From assembly GCA_025997655.1 (NCBI GenBank), contig BNUW01000066.1, positions 1-13,218 of the forward strand: 13,218 bases of DNA, given 5' to 3'. Position 1 is the stretch's first letter. The number at the start of each line of letters is the position of its first letter. The notes beneath the pieces were generated by a model. The model ran no database searches and was not told the origin of the DNA. It saw only the letters and a program-made list of their open reading frames with translations. The position numbers and the translations under genes were made by a program. The stretch comes from Spirochaetia bacterium. Its GTDB lineage: Bacteria; Spirochaetota; Spirochaetia; Treponematales; Breznakiellaceae. Shown piece by piece: positions 1 through 7,182 of this stretch.

Positions 1-125
1 CTGGCCGCCATGGCAGCCATAGCCTCGGGTTACCTCATGGGCGCGCTATCGGGGGTCTTGAAAAAACATTTCGGGGCGAATGAACTCATCACCTCCTTTT
101 TGATTTCTGCGGCGCTCTCCCCGGC
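1..125. repeat. Inverted copy of rfuC internal segment (arm 1)
   Basis: Bases 1-125 are the exact reverse complement of 896-1020, with no mismatch. The match stops at base 126. Read on the plus strand, this arm encodes rfuC residues of about 114-154, so it carries rfuC codons facing the wrong way and lies where the rest of rfuD should be. Nothing at the junction looks like a transposon end. A perfect inverted copy at a sequence edge fits a template-switch or assembly chimera better than an old duplication, but that is inference. How far the copy runs to the left cannot be seen. Confidence 0.95.
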
Positions 126-322
126 ACGGAGCCGGTCCAGCCGGCGAAGATCCAGGAAAAGAAGGACCCCAGGGCCATAAACCCCTCGATAAATATTCCC
201 AGCGCCCCGGAAAGTTCCGTAAAGAGAGCCCCCAAACTGCCGAGCATCAGCGGGGCGGCGGAGCTGAGCAGGCCCCGGATCATGTCGGCGGAAAAAGGAA
301 ACCATGTTCCTACACCGTTCAT
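126..322 (-). CDS. rfuD: Riboflavin ABC transporter permease RfuD, N-terminal part only
   Basis: This is the start of the second membrane permease of the rfu operon (BPD_transp_2 family, as in branched-chain amino acid and nucleoside importers). About 65 genuine residues are present. They include two hydrophobic segments at about residues 17-35 and 44-62, and a Leu/Gly-rich stretch ending in an IEGFMALG-type motif typical of this permease's N-terminus. The ATG at 320-322 overlaps the rfuC stop as ATGA, so the two should be translationally coupled. The frame stays open to base 89, but everything past about 126 is the inverted rfuC copy, so the real gene is interrupted there. The family is normally about 300 residues. 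The riboflavin assignment rests on the operon and its FMN riboswitch; the permease family assignment is firmer. Confidence 0.75.
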
Positions 323-1359
323 GGTTTCCCCTTCCCTTTCCCCAGCACCAGGGGCGTCGAAAATTGAATGGTGGCCAGGATGAGGACGGCAGCCTGGATA
401 AACGCGGTGGTTTCAAAGCTCAGTCCCCGGGACAGAAGGGCCGAGTCGGACCCGACCTTGAGCCAGCCGAAAATGAGAGCCGCAGGGATCAGCGCCAGGG
501 GCCGATTCCGTGCGATAAGGGCCACCGCAATGGCGTTCCAGCCCAGGCCGCCGGAAAATCCCTGGTGGCAAAGCCCGTAGGTACCCGCCACCGCAAAGAA
601 ACCCGTAAGCCCGTTCAACGCCCCGGACATGCCCATGGCCGGAACCCAGCATCGTTCCGGGTCAATTCCCCCATAGCGGGCAAAGTCCGGGGCGGAACCG
701 GCTACCTTATACCGGTACCCCCACACCGTCCGGTAGATAAAGAGATGCCCCAGGTACACAAGGGCCAGGGCAAAAATAAAGGACACCGAAAGGTTTGAGG
801 GCGGTAAGAGCCGGGGCAGGGTAACGCCAAAGCGTCCGGTAGCCATAAGACTTCCCTGGGGATTCCGCAGAGGCCCGGCGATGAGGTAATCCGCAGCCGG
901 GGAGAGCGCCGCAGAAATCAAAAAGGAGGTGATGAGTTCATTCGCCCCGAAATGTTTTTTCAAGACCCCCGATAGCGCGCCCATGAGGTAACCCGAGGCT
1001 ATGGCTGCCATGGCGGCCAGGCAGAGCCCCGTACCGGAGGGCGCCCGGAGCAGGATCACCGAAGCGGCCAGCCCCCCCAGGTATATCTGCCCTTCCCCTC
1101 CCAGGTTGAAACAGCCCCCCCGGAAAGCCAGGGCGATTCCCAGGGACGCGGTGAGGAGCAGTGCCATTCCATCCAGGGTGTTTCCAAAAAACCAGGATCC
1201 GGCCCAGGGGCCGGTAAAAAACGCCCGCAGGGTTACGCCGGGATCGGAGGATGCGGTAACGATGATCAGTACCGTTAGCAGTACTGCGGCGCCTACCGAA
1301 AGGAGGGCTCCCATAAAGACACCGGGAATAGCGAAATTCTTTCGCCTGACATTAATCAT
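319..1359 (-). CDS. rfuC: Riboflavin ABC transporter permease RfuC
   Basis: This 346-residue polytopic inner-membrane permease belongs to the BPD_transp_2 family. It would form half of the transmembrane channel together with RfuD. Hydrophobic segments run through most of the protein, beginning at about residues 11-36 and 62-80. The conserved FNLGGEGQIYLGG block lies at about 84-96. A cytoplasmic coupling-loop motif of the form GYRYKVAGSAPDFARYGGI lies at about 214-232, where these permeases contact the ATPase. The length is normal for the family. The ATG at 1357-1359 overlaps the end of rfuB by 8 bases, and the stop overlaps the rfuD start, so the operon is tightly packed. Nucleoside permeases (YufP/NupP type) are the nearest alternative. 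I prefer riboflavin because of the FMN riboswitch upstream of the operon and the known RfuABCD system of spirochaetes. Residues of about 114-154 are the segment duplicated in inverted form at the left edge. Confidence 0.82.
   Translation of the reverse strand: MINVRRKNFAIPGVFMGALLSVGAAVLLTVLIIVTASSDPGVTLRAFFTGPWAGSWFFGNTLDGMALLLTASLGIALAFRGGCFNLGGEGQIYLGGLAASVILLRAPSGTGLCLAAMAAIASGYLMGALSGVLKKHFGANELITSFLISAALSPAADYLIAGPLRNPQGSLMATGRFGVTLPRLLPPSNLSVSFIFALALVYLGHLFIYRTVWGYRYKVAGSAPDFARYGGIDPERCWVPAMGMSGALNGLTGFFAVAGTYGLCHQGFSGGLGWNAIAVALIARNRPLALIPAALIFGWLKVGSDSALLSRGLSFETTAFIQAAVLILATIQFSTPLVLGKGKGKP
896..1020. repeat. Inverted repeat arm 2, inside rfuC
   Basis: This is the partner of bases 1-125, identical in reverse complement over 125 bases. 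The copy here lies within an intact, uninterrupted rfuC reading frame, so it is probably the original and the left-edge copy is the derived or artefactual one. Confidence 0.95.
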
Positions 1360-2992
1360 GGCTGCCCCCGATCATGGCCCGGCCTATCCGTTCCTTAAGT
1401 TCCCCGGCCGTGCTTTGGCTGGTCCCGCCGTCCAGGGGTATACGGTCGGAAAATTCTCCATTACGCAGTACCAGGATTTCATCCGAAAGTGACAACAATT
1501 CATCCAGGTCGGTAGAAAACAGCAGCGCCGCCTTTCCTTTTTGCACCTGCGCCCTGAGTTCCCTATTCAGCCGCTCCCGGCCTGAACGATCCAGCCCCCA
1601 GCCCGGTTCCGCAAGCACCAGCACGGCGGCATCCTCGGCAAATTCCCTGGCCAGGATGATCCGTTGCTGCATCCCCCCGGAAAGGGACCCGGTCATGCCC
1701 CGGGGATTTCCCTCAACCCCGGCGGCTGCCATAATATCCCCTACCCGGGACTTGATAAATTGGCGATCCATAATCCCCAGCGCCCCCAAAACCCCTCTTC
1801 GGGAACGACGGTGCAGGTGGATGATAATAGTATCCCTGAGCCGCAGTACCGGAGCCAGCGCAAAGCCTACCCTGTCGGCGCTGATATAGGCCCCCCCTGC
1901 GTCCCTGAATGCCCTGAGCCCTTTCCCGCCGATGTCCCGACCCCCCAGGGTAATTTTTCCCGCGGAAGGCCGCAGGAACCCGGTGATCCCCAACTCCAGG
2001 GTTTCCAGGCCGCTATCCCTGACCCCGGCAATGCCCACTATCTTTCCCGGCGGCAGGTCGATATCCACGTTACGGATAAACGGCCTGCCCCGCAGTTCTA
2101 CGGCGAGTCCCCGGACAAACAAGCCTGCGGATGATGCCGGTAACGGCAGGGCGGCGGTTTCAGCGTTGGCGGCCTGCAACGAAGCTGCGCGGGAAACTTC
2201 GTTGCCGGTACCCAGCGTAGTTTCAGAAACGGCTGTTTCACGAATTGTTCCAGCCGTAGCAGGTACCCCCCCCCTATCGGCACCGAACATGAGCGCCCCC
2301 ACCGTTTCATAATCCAGGGATGACGCAGCCAGGGTCGTAACGGTTTTACCCTTCCGCAAAACACTCACCCGGTCGGCGATGCCCAGGGTTTCCTCAAGCT
2401 TGTGGGAGATGATGACAATCCCCTTCCCTTCCGCTCTTAGTCGGTCAAAAAGGTGAAGGAGCGCAGCGGTTTCGCCGGGGCTCAGCACCGCAGTGACCTC
2501 GTCAAAAATAAGGTAGTCGGTTTTTCGGAACAGCAGGGCGAGGACCGCCGCTTTTTGCCGCTGGCTTATGGTTAGCGTTTCTGTTGTTTTATCCAGGGGA
2601 AGGTTAAATCCCCAGCGTTCCGAAAGGGCATTAATCGTCTCCCGGGCTTTCCGGCGGTTCACGATGCCCATAACGTGGGGTTCCGCGCCGAGTATGCAAT
2701 CCTCCCACAGGGTAAACCCCGCCGCCATGTGGGGATGCTGCCGGACCATACCGACGCCTGCCTGCAGGGCCTCCGTTGGCGCAGCAAGACGCCGTTCTTT
2801 CCCGTCTATCAGAATATGCCCCGCACCGGGTTTAAGGTACCCCGCCATGACATGCATAAGGGTGGATTTTCCCGCCCCGTTTTCGCCCAGCAGGGCATGA
2901 ATTTCACCCGGCTGGAGATCAAAGTCCGCGCCGTCCAGGGCGGTAACCCCGTTGGAGGGAAAGTATTTCTGTATGCCCCTCAGTTCTACCAC
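1352..2992 (-). CDS. rfuB: Riboflavin ABC transporter ATPase RfuB (two fused ATPase domains)
   Basis: This 546-residue cytoplasmic ATPase has two nucleotide-binding domains in one chain, as in RbsA/YufO-type importers. Domain 1 has Walker A GENGAGKS at 36-43, a diverged signature LTISQRQ at 140-146, Walker B LIFDE at 161-165 and the switch histidine at 197. Domain 2 has a good signature LSGGMQQR at 437-444 and Walker B LVLAEP at 458-463. Its P-loop position reads GIAGVRDSGLETLE (320-333) and lacks the canonical GxGKS/T. One ATP site is therefore probably composite and active and the other degenerate, a known asymmetry in this family. An Ala/Thr-rich linker at about 240-290 makes the protein longer than the usual ~500-510. 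The start is a GTG at 2992 with GGGGAG six bases upstream, 15 bases after the rfuA stop. The alternative is a nucleoside or sugar importer ATPase; riboflavin is inferred from the operon. Confidence 0.85.
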   Translation of the reverse strand: MVELRGIQKYFPSNGVTALDGADFDLQPGEIHALLGENGAGKSTLMHVMAGYLKPGAGHILIDGKERRLAAPTEALQAGVGMVRQHPHMAAGFTLWEDCILGAEPHVMGIVNRRKARETINALSERWGFNLPLDKTTETLTISQRQKAAVLALLFRKTDYLIFDEVTAVLSPGETAALLHLFDRLRAEGKGIVIISHKLEETLGIADRVSVLRKGKTVTTLAASSLDYETVGALMFGADRGGVPATAGTIRETAVSETTLGTGNEVSRAASLQAANAETAALPLPASSAGLFVRGLAVELRGRPFIRNVDIDLPPGKIVGIAGVRDSGLETLELGITGFLRPSAGKITLGGRDIGGKGLRAFRDAGGAYISADRVGFALAPVLRLRDTIIIHLHRRSRRGVLGALGIMDRQFIKSRVGDIMAAAGVEGNPRGMTGSLSGGMQQRIILAREFAEDAAVLVLAEPGWGLDRSGRERLNRELRAQVQKGKAALLFSTDLDELLSLSDEILVLRNGEFSDRIPLDGGTSQSTAGELKERIGRAMIGGSHD

Positions 2993-3007
2993 CGGACGCT
3001 CCCCGGA

Positions 3008-4039
3008 TCATTCCCCCAGGTCAAGAGCCCGTGAACGGATCCGCTCAATAAGGCTGCCCTGTGCTTTCCGTATTTCAGGTGAAACCGCCGCAAGGTAATG
3101 GGGATCATCTTCAATAAAATCTACATACCCATCGGCTACCCCAACCACTTCGGCGCTGCCAAAGGGGAGATTGCCCGCCAGATACCGTATTGTTTGCTCG
3201 TATGCCGCCCGTTCCTGGTGGAGTATGGCGCTGCCCACCACCGTACCGGGACTCAGGGCATAGCCGTTAATATCGAACCAGACCACCTTGGCCCCCCGTT
3301 CGGAAGCGGCCTTGAGCACCCCTTCGTTGGCCCCCCCGGATATACAGAGGATAACCTTGACGCCCCCCAGGATCATATCCTCGGCAATCTCCGCCCCCCG
3401 TTCCGCGTCAAACCAGTTGCCCACCAGCCGGAAATCCACGGTAAAGGCGGGGTCCACCGCCTGTGCGCCATCCCGGTAACCCGGCAGGATGATATTGTTC
3501 ATGGTGGGATATTCCTGGGCCGCCACCAGGCCAACTTTTGCTGTAGACCCCGCCGCCGTAGACCAAAGGTCTGATGAAACCAATGCCGCGATATGCCCTG
3601 CCATATAGGCCTGTTCCCGCTGATTATAACGCATGGTATAGATACCGGGATTCCCCGCTAATTCCCCGTCCAGCAGCAAAAACCGCTGTTTGGGGAATTT
3701 TGCGGATACCTCCGCCGCAATCGCCGGGAGAGAAGGGTTGGAAGAAACAATAAGGTCATAATCCCCGGAAGCGGCCATGGAGGTTACCCGGCTTTCCCAT
3801 TCCGCCTGGTTATACCCCCCCTCAATAACCGTGGCGATAACGCCGCTGGTTTCCGCCGCCGCCCTTTGTACCCCTTGGGCCAGCATCTCGTAGATGGGGC
3901 TCCCGGACATAACCCCGGGAATGAATATGCCGATGGATTGGGTATGCGCCGTCCGCCGCCCCGCAACGCCGCCGGAATTTCCGCCACGGCATCCGAACAG
4001 TACACCGGTGAGGACAATGAGTAGCAGCACCTTTTTCAT
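3008..4039 (-). CDS. rfuA: Riboflavin-binding lipoprotein RfuA (BMP family)
   Basis: This is a substrate-binding lipoprotein of the Bmp/Med family (PF02608), 343 residues from the chosen start. It would capture riboflavin outside the cytoplasmic membrane and hand it to RfuBCD. The N-terminus is a classic lipoprotein signal: MKK, a hydrophobic core, then LFGC with the lipidated cysteine at residue 17, followed by a Gly-rich tether. BMP-type segments include GIFIPGVMSGSPIYEM, the stretch GGYNQAEWESRV, and DYDLIVSSNPS. The frame is open 11 codons further upstream. I chose the ATG at 4037-4039 because GGAGG lies five bases before it and because the signal peptide then begins properly. Translation follows directly after an FMN riboswitch and terminator. 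RfuA of T. pallidum (TP0298) is a demonstrated riboflavin-binding protein of this fold. A BMP-type nucleoside binder is the alternative, but the riboswitch argues against it. Confidence 0.88.
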   Translation of the reverse strand: MKKVLLLIVLTGVLFGCRGGNSGGVAGRRTAHTQSIGIFIPGVMSGSPIYEMLAQGVQRAAAETSGVIATVIEGGYNQAEWESRVTSMAASGDYDLIVSSNPSLPAIAAEVSAKFPKQRFLLLDGELAGNPGIYTMRYNQREQAYMAGHIAALVSSDLWSTAAGSTAKVGLVAAQEYPTMNNIILPGYRDGAQAVDPAFTVDFRLVGNWFDAERGAEIAEDMILGGVKVILCISGGANEGVLKAASERGAKVVWFDINGYALSPGTVVGSAILHQERAAYEQTIRYLAGNLPFGSAEVVGVADGYVDFIEDDPHYLAAVSPEIRKAQGSLIERIRSRALDLGE

Positions 4040-4040
4040 A

Positions 4041-4047
4041 GAAGCCT
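4041..4047 (-). promoter_or_regulatory. Ribosome binding site of rfuA
   Basis: The minus strand reads GGAGGCTTCT and then ATG. This strong Shine-Dalgarno sequence fixes the rfuA start at 4039 rather than at the upstream in-frame start at 4072. It lies about 25 bases after the T-run of the terminator. Confidence 0.8.
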
Positions 4048-4070
4048 CCAATGAAATCATCAAACGAGGC

Positions 4071-4099
4071 AAAAAAAAGCCCCGGACAAGAATCCAGGG
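4071..4099 (-). terminator. Intrinsic terminator in the rfuA leader (riboswitch expression platform)
   Basis: On the minus strand, CCCTGGA (4099-4093) pairs with TCCGGGG (4086-4080) around a 6-base loop. The stem is 7 bp with one G-U pair. A C and an uninterrupted run of eight T (4078-4071) follow. It lies between the FMN aptamer and the rfuA ribosome binding site, as expected for a transcription-attenuating riboswitch. Its left arm can also pair over 7 positions (one G-U) with TTCAGGG at 4312-4306, the 5' edge of the aptamer, which gives a natural antiterminator. By analogy with other FMN riboswitches, FMN binding would free the terminator and switch the operon off. Confidence 0.8.
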
Positions 4100-4160
4100 A
4101 CAAATTCATGGGAAATTCGGGCATTGAACGTATATACATGGTATATACAAATTCGGGCTC

Positions 4161-4317
4161 GAGATTTTCTTCCATCCGGACTATACCGTCGGCGCCGGAA
4201 TTTCACCGGCTCAATCCCAGACCTCGAACTTTTAGTTCGAACAATCCCGGATTCGCGGGCTATAACCGCCGGTTGGGAATCTTGAAGCTCGCTTCAATCA
4301 CCCGACCCTGAAAACTC
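4161..4317 (-). ncRNA. FMN riboswitch (RFN element) controlling rfuABCD
   Basis: Minus-strand sequence matches the FMN aptamer in order. P1 is formed by GAGTTTTC (4317-4310) with GAAAATCTC (4169-4161). The conserved CAGGG and GATTCCCAACCGGCGGT follow, then AGCCCGCGAA, a variable P4 hairpin (GTTCGAACT/AGTTCGA), GCCGGTGAAATTCCGGC, and GCCGACGGTATAGTCCGGAT, ending in GGAAGA. The conserved core is nearly complete. The unusual feature is an extra 7-bp hairpin, TTGAAGC-GA-GCTTCAA (4297-4282), in the P2 loop. The aptamer senses FMN. Its position in front of a transporter operon, with a terminator behind it, indicates flavin-controlled import. Confidence 0.93.
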
Positions 4318-4325
4318 TTACTCAA

Positions 4326-4354
4326 ATGATACTGGGATCATGGCCGTAGGTCAA
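4326..4354 (-). promoter_or_regulatory. Sigma70-type promoter for the rfu operon
   Basis: On the minus strand, TTGACC (4354-4349) and TATCAT (4331-4326) are separated by exactly 17 bases. Transcription would start near 4319, just before the first base of riboswitch stem P1, so the transcript begins with the aptamer. This agreement supports both calls. The promoter lies within the 70 bases between the dciA stop and the riboswitch. Confidence 0.75.
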
Positions 4355-4386
4355 GGCGGCATACCAGGGGCTGCGTTATTCCCTTT

Positions 4387-4878
4387 TCATACCGAGCCCC
4401 CTTTGCTTCTGATAACTATACTCTCTTCCAGCCGTCTAAGCGCCTCCCTAAAATGCTCGTCCTTTATTTTTTCGTAAGGATTACTACCAACATTGTTGGT
4501 TTCAATGTTGTGGTAAACAGTATCGCTGTTGTCAACATCGCCGGTAATGCCCTGCTCCGCCGCCGCAGATAAGTCCGTTGGAAGATCCGTCCGCTCCCGG
4601 CTCAGCCTGAAAGAAATACCCGTAATGTTCTGTTCCGGAAACCGGCGCCGCAGGGCATCCAGCAGGCCCTTTTCCCTGGTTTGAAGTATCTGTATCCACC
4701 CCGGATGATCCGCCTCCACCAAAAGAACGGAATGTTCCAGTTCCCGAATCCGCGAATGGGCGGCGATATTATCCCCCGCAATTGATTGCCAGGAGGAAAA
4801 CAATTCTGAGTATCCACGGGCTGTTTTTAATACCCTCTCGTCAAAAAAAGAAGCTAACAAATCTCCCGCTTTTTTCAT
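4387..4878 (-). CDS. dciA: DUF721 protein, probable helicase-loading factor DciA
   Basis: This 163-residue protein carries a DUF721/DciA domain in about its first 90 residues: an N-terminal helix (MKKAGDLLASFF), WQSIAGDNIAAHSRIRELEHSVLLVEADHPGWIQILQ-type sequence, and a following helix in which RRRFP is seen. DciA proteins interact with the replicative helicase DnaB in bacteria lacking DnaC or DnaI. The protein ends in a less conserved acidic linker and a charged C-terminal helix. A gene of this family follows recF in T. pallidum (TP0004), so position supports the call. The frame can also start at a TTG at 4887, two bases before the recF stop region ends. I prefer the ATG at 4878, which gives the typical MKKAGD start, although its GGGGGA sits closer than usual. 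It is the last gene of the dnaA-side operon. No terminator is visible after it. Confidence 0.8.
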   Translation of the reverse strand: MKKAGDLLASFFDERVLKTARGYSELFSSWQSIAGDNIAAHSRIRELEHSVLLVEADHPGWIQILQTREKGLLDALRRRFPEQNITGISFRLSRERTDLPTDLSAAAEQGITGDVDNSDTVYHNIETNNVGSNPYEKIKDEHFREALRRLEESIVIRSKGGSV

Positions 4879-4891
4879 ATCCCCCAACTTA

Positions 4892-5983
4892 TCACTTCAA
4901 TAACTGTCCGCCCTGTACCGTATACACCAGCGTATCAGATTTACGGTACCGCTCATAGGGTTCTTCCGGCAGAAACGTATAAAAGGCCTGATCATAGCCG
5001 GGCATAACGTCTAATAATCTTCGCCGTTTTTCCGGGTCAAGTTCCAGGAGTACGTCGTCCAGCAGCAGTACCGGATTACGGCCGGTCATTTCGGAGAAGC
5101 GGCGGGCCTGGGCTATCCGCAAAAGCAGAGCCAGAAGCCGCCGCTGGCCGGTACTCGCTTTGGCGGAAAAATCCACGCCGGAACGGGTAAAACTATACCG
5201 GTCACGGTGCGGGCCGGATAAGGTGATCCCCGAAAAAATATCCGCTTCCCGGCGTTCCTCCAAAAATGCGGCAAGGGATTCACTGTTTTTTAGTTTCCAG
5301 GATGGAGTATATACAACAGCAATACTACCAATACCGGCCACCGTTTCATAGAGGGGTCCAAAGGTTTCAGAAAAACGCCGGGCCGCTTCTTCCCGTTTTT
5401 CCATGATCCGTAATCCATAAGACGCCAACTGGGGATCCAGGGCATCCAGTACGGCATTAATCGAAGTATGGTTTGGCGTCCCCTGGGCTTCCCGTAGCAG
5501 GGTATTCCGGCTTTTCAGCACCCTCCGGTAGCGCCGGAGATCCTCCAGATACACCGGATCACAAAGGCTCTGATTCTGGTCAAAAAACCAGCGCCGCCGT
5601 TCCGGAGTTCCCGCAATAAATTCCATATCCTCATGGCAAAATACAATACAGGGGCTGATGTCTAAAAGTTCTTTTCTATCCTCAACCTGTTTGCCGTCAA
5701 TTTGTACGGTTTTTTTTCCCTTCTCAAACTTCACTAAAATTTTTTCATAGAGAGAGTTCGATAGTGTTACTGCGGCGGAAAAATCCTTTTCACCGGTACG
5801 AGCTGCTTCCCCGTCCCGTACTCCTCTGAAAGAAGATGCGTAAGAACAAAAATAAAGCGCCTCAAGAAAATTGGTCTTTCCCTGACCGTTTTCCCCAATC
5901 AGAAAAACATCCTTTGCCCTGATATCAACTTCGGTATCCGCAAGGTTTCGAAAGGAGGCGGTTCTTAAGGTCGCAAAGGACAT
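4892..5983 (-). CDS. recF: DNA replication and repair protein RecF
   Basis: This 363-residue SMC-like ATPase works with RecO and RecR to load RecA at single-strand gaps. Walker A GENGQGKT is at residues 30-37. An ABC-type signature region STGQRR is at 277-282, and Walker B VLLLDDV at 305-311 is followed by LLELD. The middle of the chain contains the helical region expected of RecF (DLRRYRRVLKSRNTLLRE and following). Length and start are typical: the MSFATLRTASFRNLADTEV start places the FRNL motif and P-loop where RecF has them. It follows dnaN by 20 bases and precedes dciA by a few, in the common dnaA-dnaN-recF order. Confidence 0.95.
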   Translation of the reverse strand: MSFATLRTASFRNLADTEVDIRAKDVFLIGENGQGKTNFLEALYFCSYASSFRGVRDGEAARTGEKDFSAAVTLSNSLYEKILVKFEKGKKTVQIDGKQVEDRKELLDISPCIVFCHEDMEFIAGTPERRRWFFDQNQSLCDPVYLEDLRRYRRVLKSRNTLLREAQGTPNHTSINAVLDALDPQLASYGLRIMEKREEAARRFSETFGPLYETVAGIGSIAVVYTPSWKLKNSESLAAFLEERREADIFSGITLSGPHRDRYSFTRSGVDFSAKASTGQRRLLALLLRIAQARRFSEMTGRNPVLLLDDVLLELDPEKRRRLLDVMPGYDQAFYTFLPEEPYERYRKSDTLVYTVQGGQLLK

Positions 5984-6003
5984 GAATTAATCGCGCTGTG
6001 CAA

Positions 6004-7107
6004 CTAATCAAGCTGCATGGGCATGAGGATGTGGAAATAATCTTTTTCCGGCACCGGCTTTATGGTTATCACCTTGTTCGGTTCCGTAAAGTAAATGCCT
6101 ATCTCATCCTCGGACATAACCTTCAGTGGTTCTTCGATATACCGGTAATTCAGGGCAATGGAAACTTCATCCCCGTCATAGTTGCAGGGGATTTCTTCCT
6201 TTGCATCGCCTATTTCGCTTTCTTCGGAAGAAACGGTTATTTTTCCATCGCCGACCCCAAGGTATACCCTTCGAGATTTCTGTTCCACCAGCAGGGATAC
6301 TCTTCGCAGGGCATCCAGCATTTCAAAGCGGTTCATAGAGAAGGAATGGCTCTGACTTTCCGGAATAACCCGGTGATAGTTGGGGAACTGGCCTTCAATC
6401 AACACCGAAGAAAGCTGGTAGGAACCAAACTTGATAAAAATAGTCTTATCCGTTATGGCGATTGCCACCAGCCCCTCATCCCCGGCCCGTTTCATGATGA
6501 TGTTGAGCACCTTTGGCGGCACGATGATACCGGTAAATTCCTGTATACCCGCCCCCACCTCTTTGTCGATATAGGCAAGCCGCCGACCATCGGTGGCTAC
6601 CATGATAAGCTTTTCCCCCTGCTTCTCGAAAAACACCCCGTTCATAAAATACCGGGTTTCGTCATCGGAAACCGCAAAAACGGTCTGTAAAATCATTTCT
6701 TTGAAATCCTTTACCGGGAGTTCAAAGCGGTTGGAATCATTTGCCACGGGAAATTCAGGATATTTTTCCGATGCGATGCTTTTCAACTGGAACTTTATCT
6801 TTTTTGCAGACGGTTTGATGGTGATCTTCATATCCTTCTGATCAAATTCCAGTTCCCCCTCGGGTATGGAATTGAGAATCCCAAGGAATTTCTCCCCAAA
6901 TACCGTGGTGGCCCCCGGTTCAAGGACCGTCACCGGAACCCTGGTCTCAAAATTGACCTTGATGTCCGTGGCCTTGATGATAAGGGTATCATTCTCCGCC
7001 TCCAGGTAAATATTGGATAAAATGGAAATGGCATTCTTGGAGGAAATGATCTCCTGAGCTATGGTAATTTCCTTGAGCAGCACGCTTTTTTCACCGGTAA
7101 ATTTCAT
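6004..7107 (-). CDS. dnaN: DNA polymerase III beta subunit (sliding clamp)
   Basis: This 367-residue sliding clamp tethers DNA polymerase III and many repair enzymes to DNA. The length is that of a normal bacterial beta clamp with three repeated domains. Recognisable features are the N-terminal MKFTGEKSVLLKEITIAQEIISSKNAISILSN-type stretch, the VATDGRRLAY motif at the end of the second domain, and a C-terminal ending in ILMPMQL that contributes to the protein-binding pocket. The ATG at 7107 is preceded by AGGAG nine bases upstream. It lies between recF and the dnaA-dnaN intergenic region. A promoter for dnaN may lie in the AT-rich bases 7121-7140, but I cannot assign it firmly. Confidence 0.97.
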   Translation of the reverse strand: MKFTGEKSVLLKEITIAQEIISSKNAISILSNIYLEAENDTLIIKATDIKVNFETRVPVTVLEPGATTVFGEKFLGILNSIPEGELEFDQKDMKITIKPSAKKIKFQLKSIASEKYPEFPVANDSNRFELPVKDFKEMILQTVFAVSDDETRYFMNGVFFEKQGEKLIMVATDGRRLAYIDKEVGAGIQEFTGIIVPPKVLNIIMKRAGDEGLVAIAITDKTIFIKFGSYQLSSVLIEGQFPNYHRVIPESQSHSFSMNRFEMLDALRRVSLLVEQKSRRVYLGVGDGKITVSSEESEIGDAKEEIPCNYDGDEVSIALNYRYIEEPLKVMSEDEIGIYFTEPNKVITIKPVPEKDYFHILMPMQLD

Positions 7108-7138
7108 CTCTTCTCTCTCCTATATAAATTTATATAAA

Positions 7139-7159
7139 TAGTAGTAGTGATAGTAGTAG
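7139..7159 (+). repeat. TAG triplet run, candidate DnaA-trio
   Basis: The plus strand reads (TAG)3-TGA-(TAG)3. Read 3' to 5' from the side carrying the box-like sequences, this is a run of GAT triplets, which is the definition of the DnaA-trio that guides DnaA onto single-stranded DNA. It directly abuts the AT-only stretch 7121-7138. The nearest recognisable box, GTTTCCACA, is about 50 bases away, farther than in B. subtilis. Confidence 0.5.
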
Positions 7160-7182
7160 CCGTTTTATGGGGAAAACACCGC

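Noticed and set aside
304..798. Plus-strand open frames opposite rfuC, rfuB and rfuA
   Set aside because: They are shadows of well-supported minus-strand genes with biased codon use, and the translations are proline/arginine-rich without family features.
1352..1359. Overlap of rfuB and rfuC as a frameshift
   Set aside because: Both proteins are full length with proper termini. Short overlaps are normal translational coupling in transporter operons.
4040..4072. An rfuA start 11 codons upstream at 4072
   Set aside because: It would place residues before the lipoprotein signal and lie within the terminator T-run. The ATG at 4039 has a strong GGAGG at correct spacing.
7121..7136. AT-only palindrome TATATAAA/TTTATATA as a separate operator
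   Set aside because: Such palindromes arise easily in AT-only DNA. It is better treated as the AT-rich side of the candidate unwinding element.
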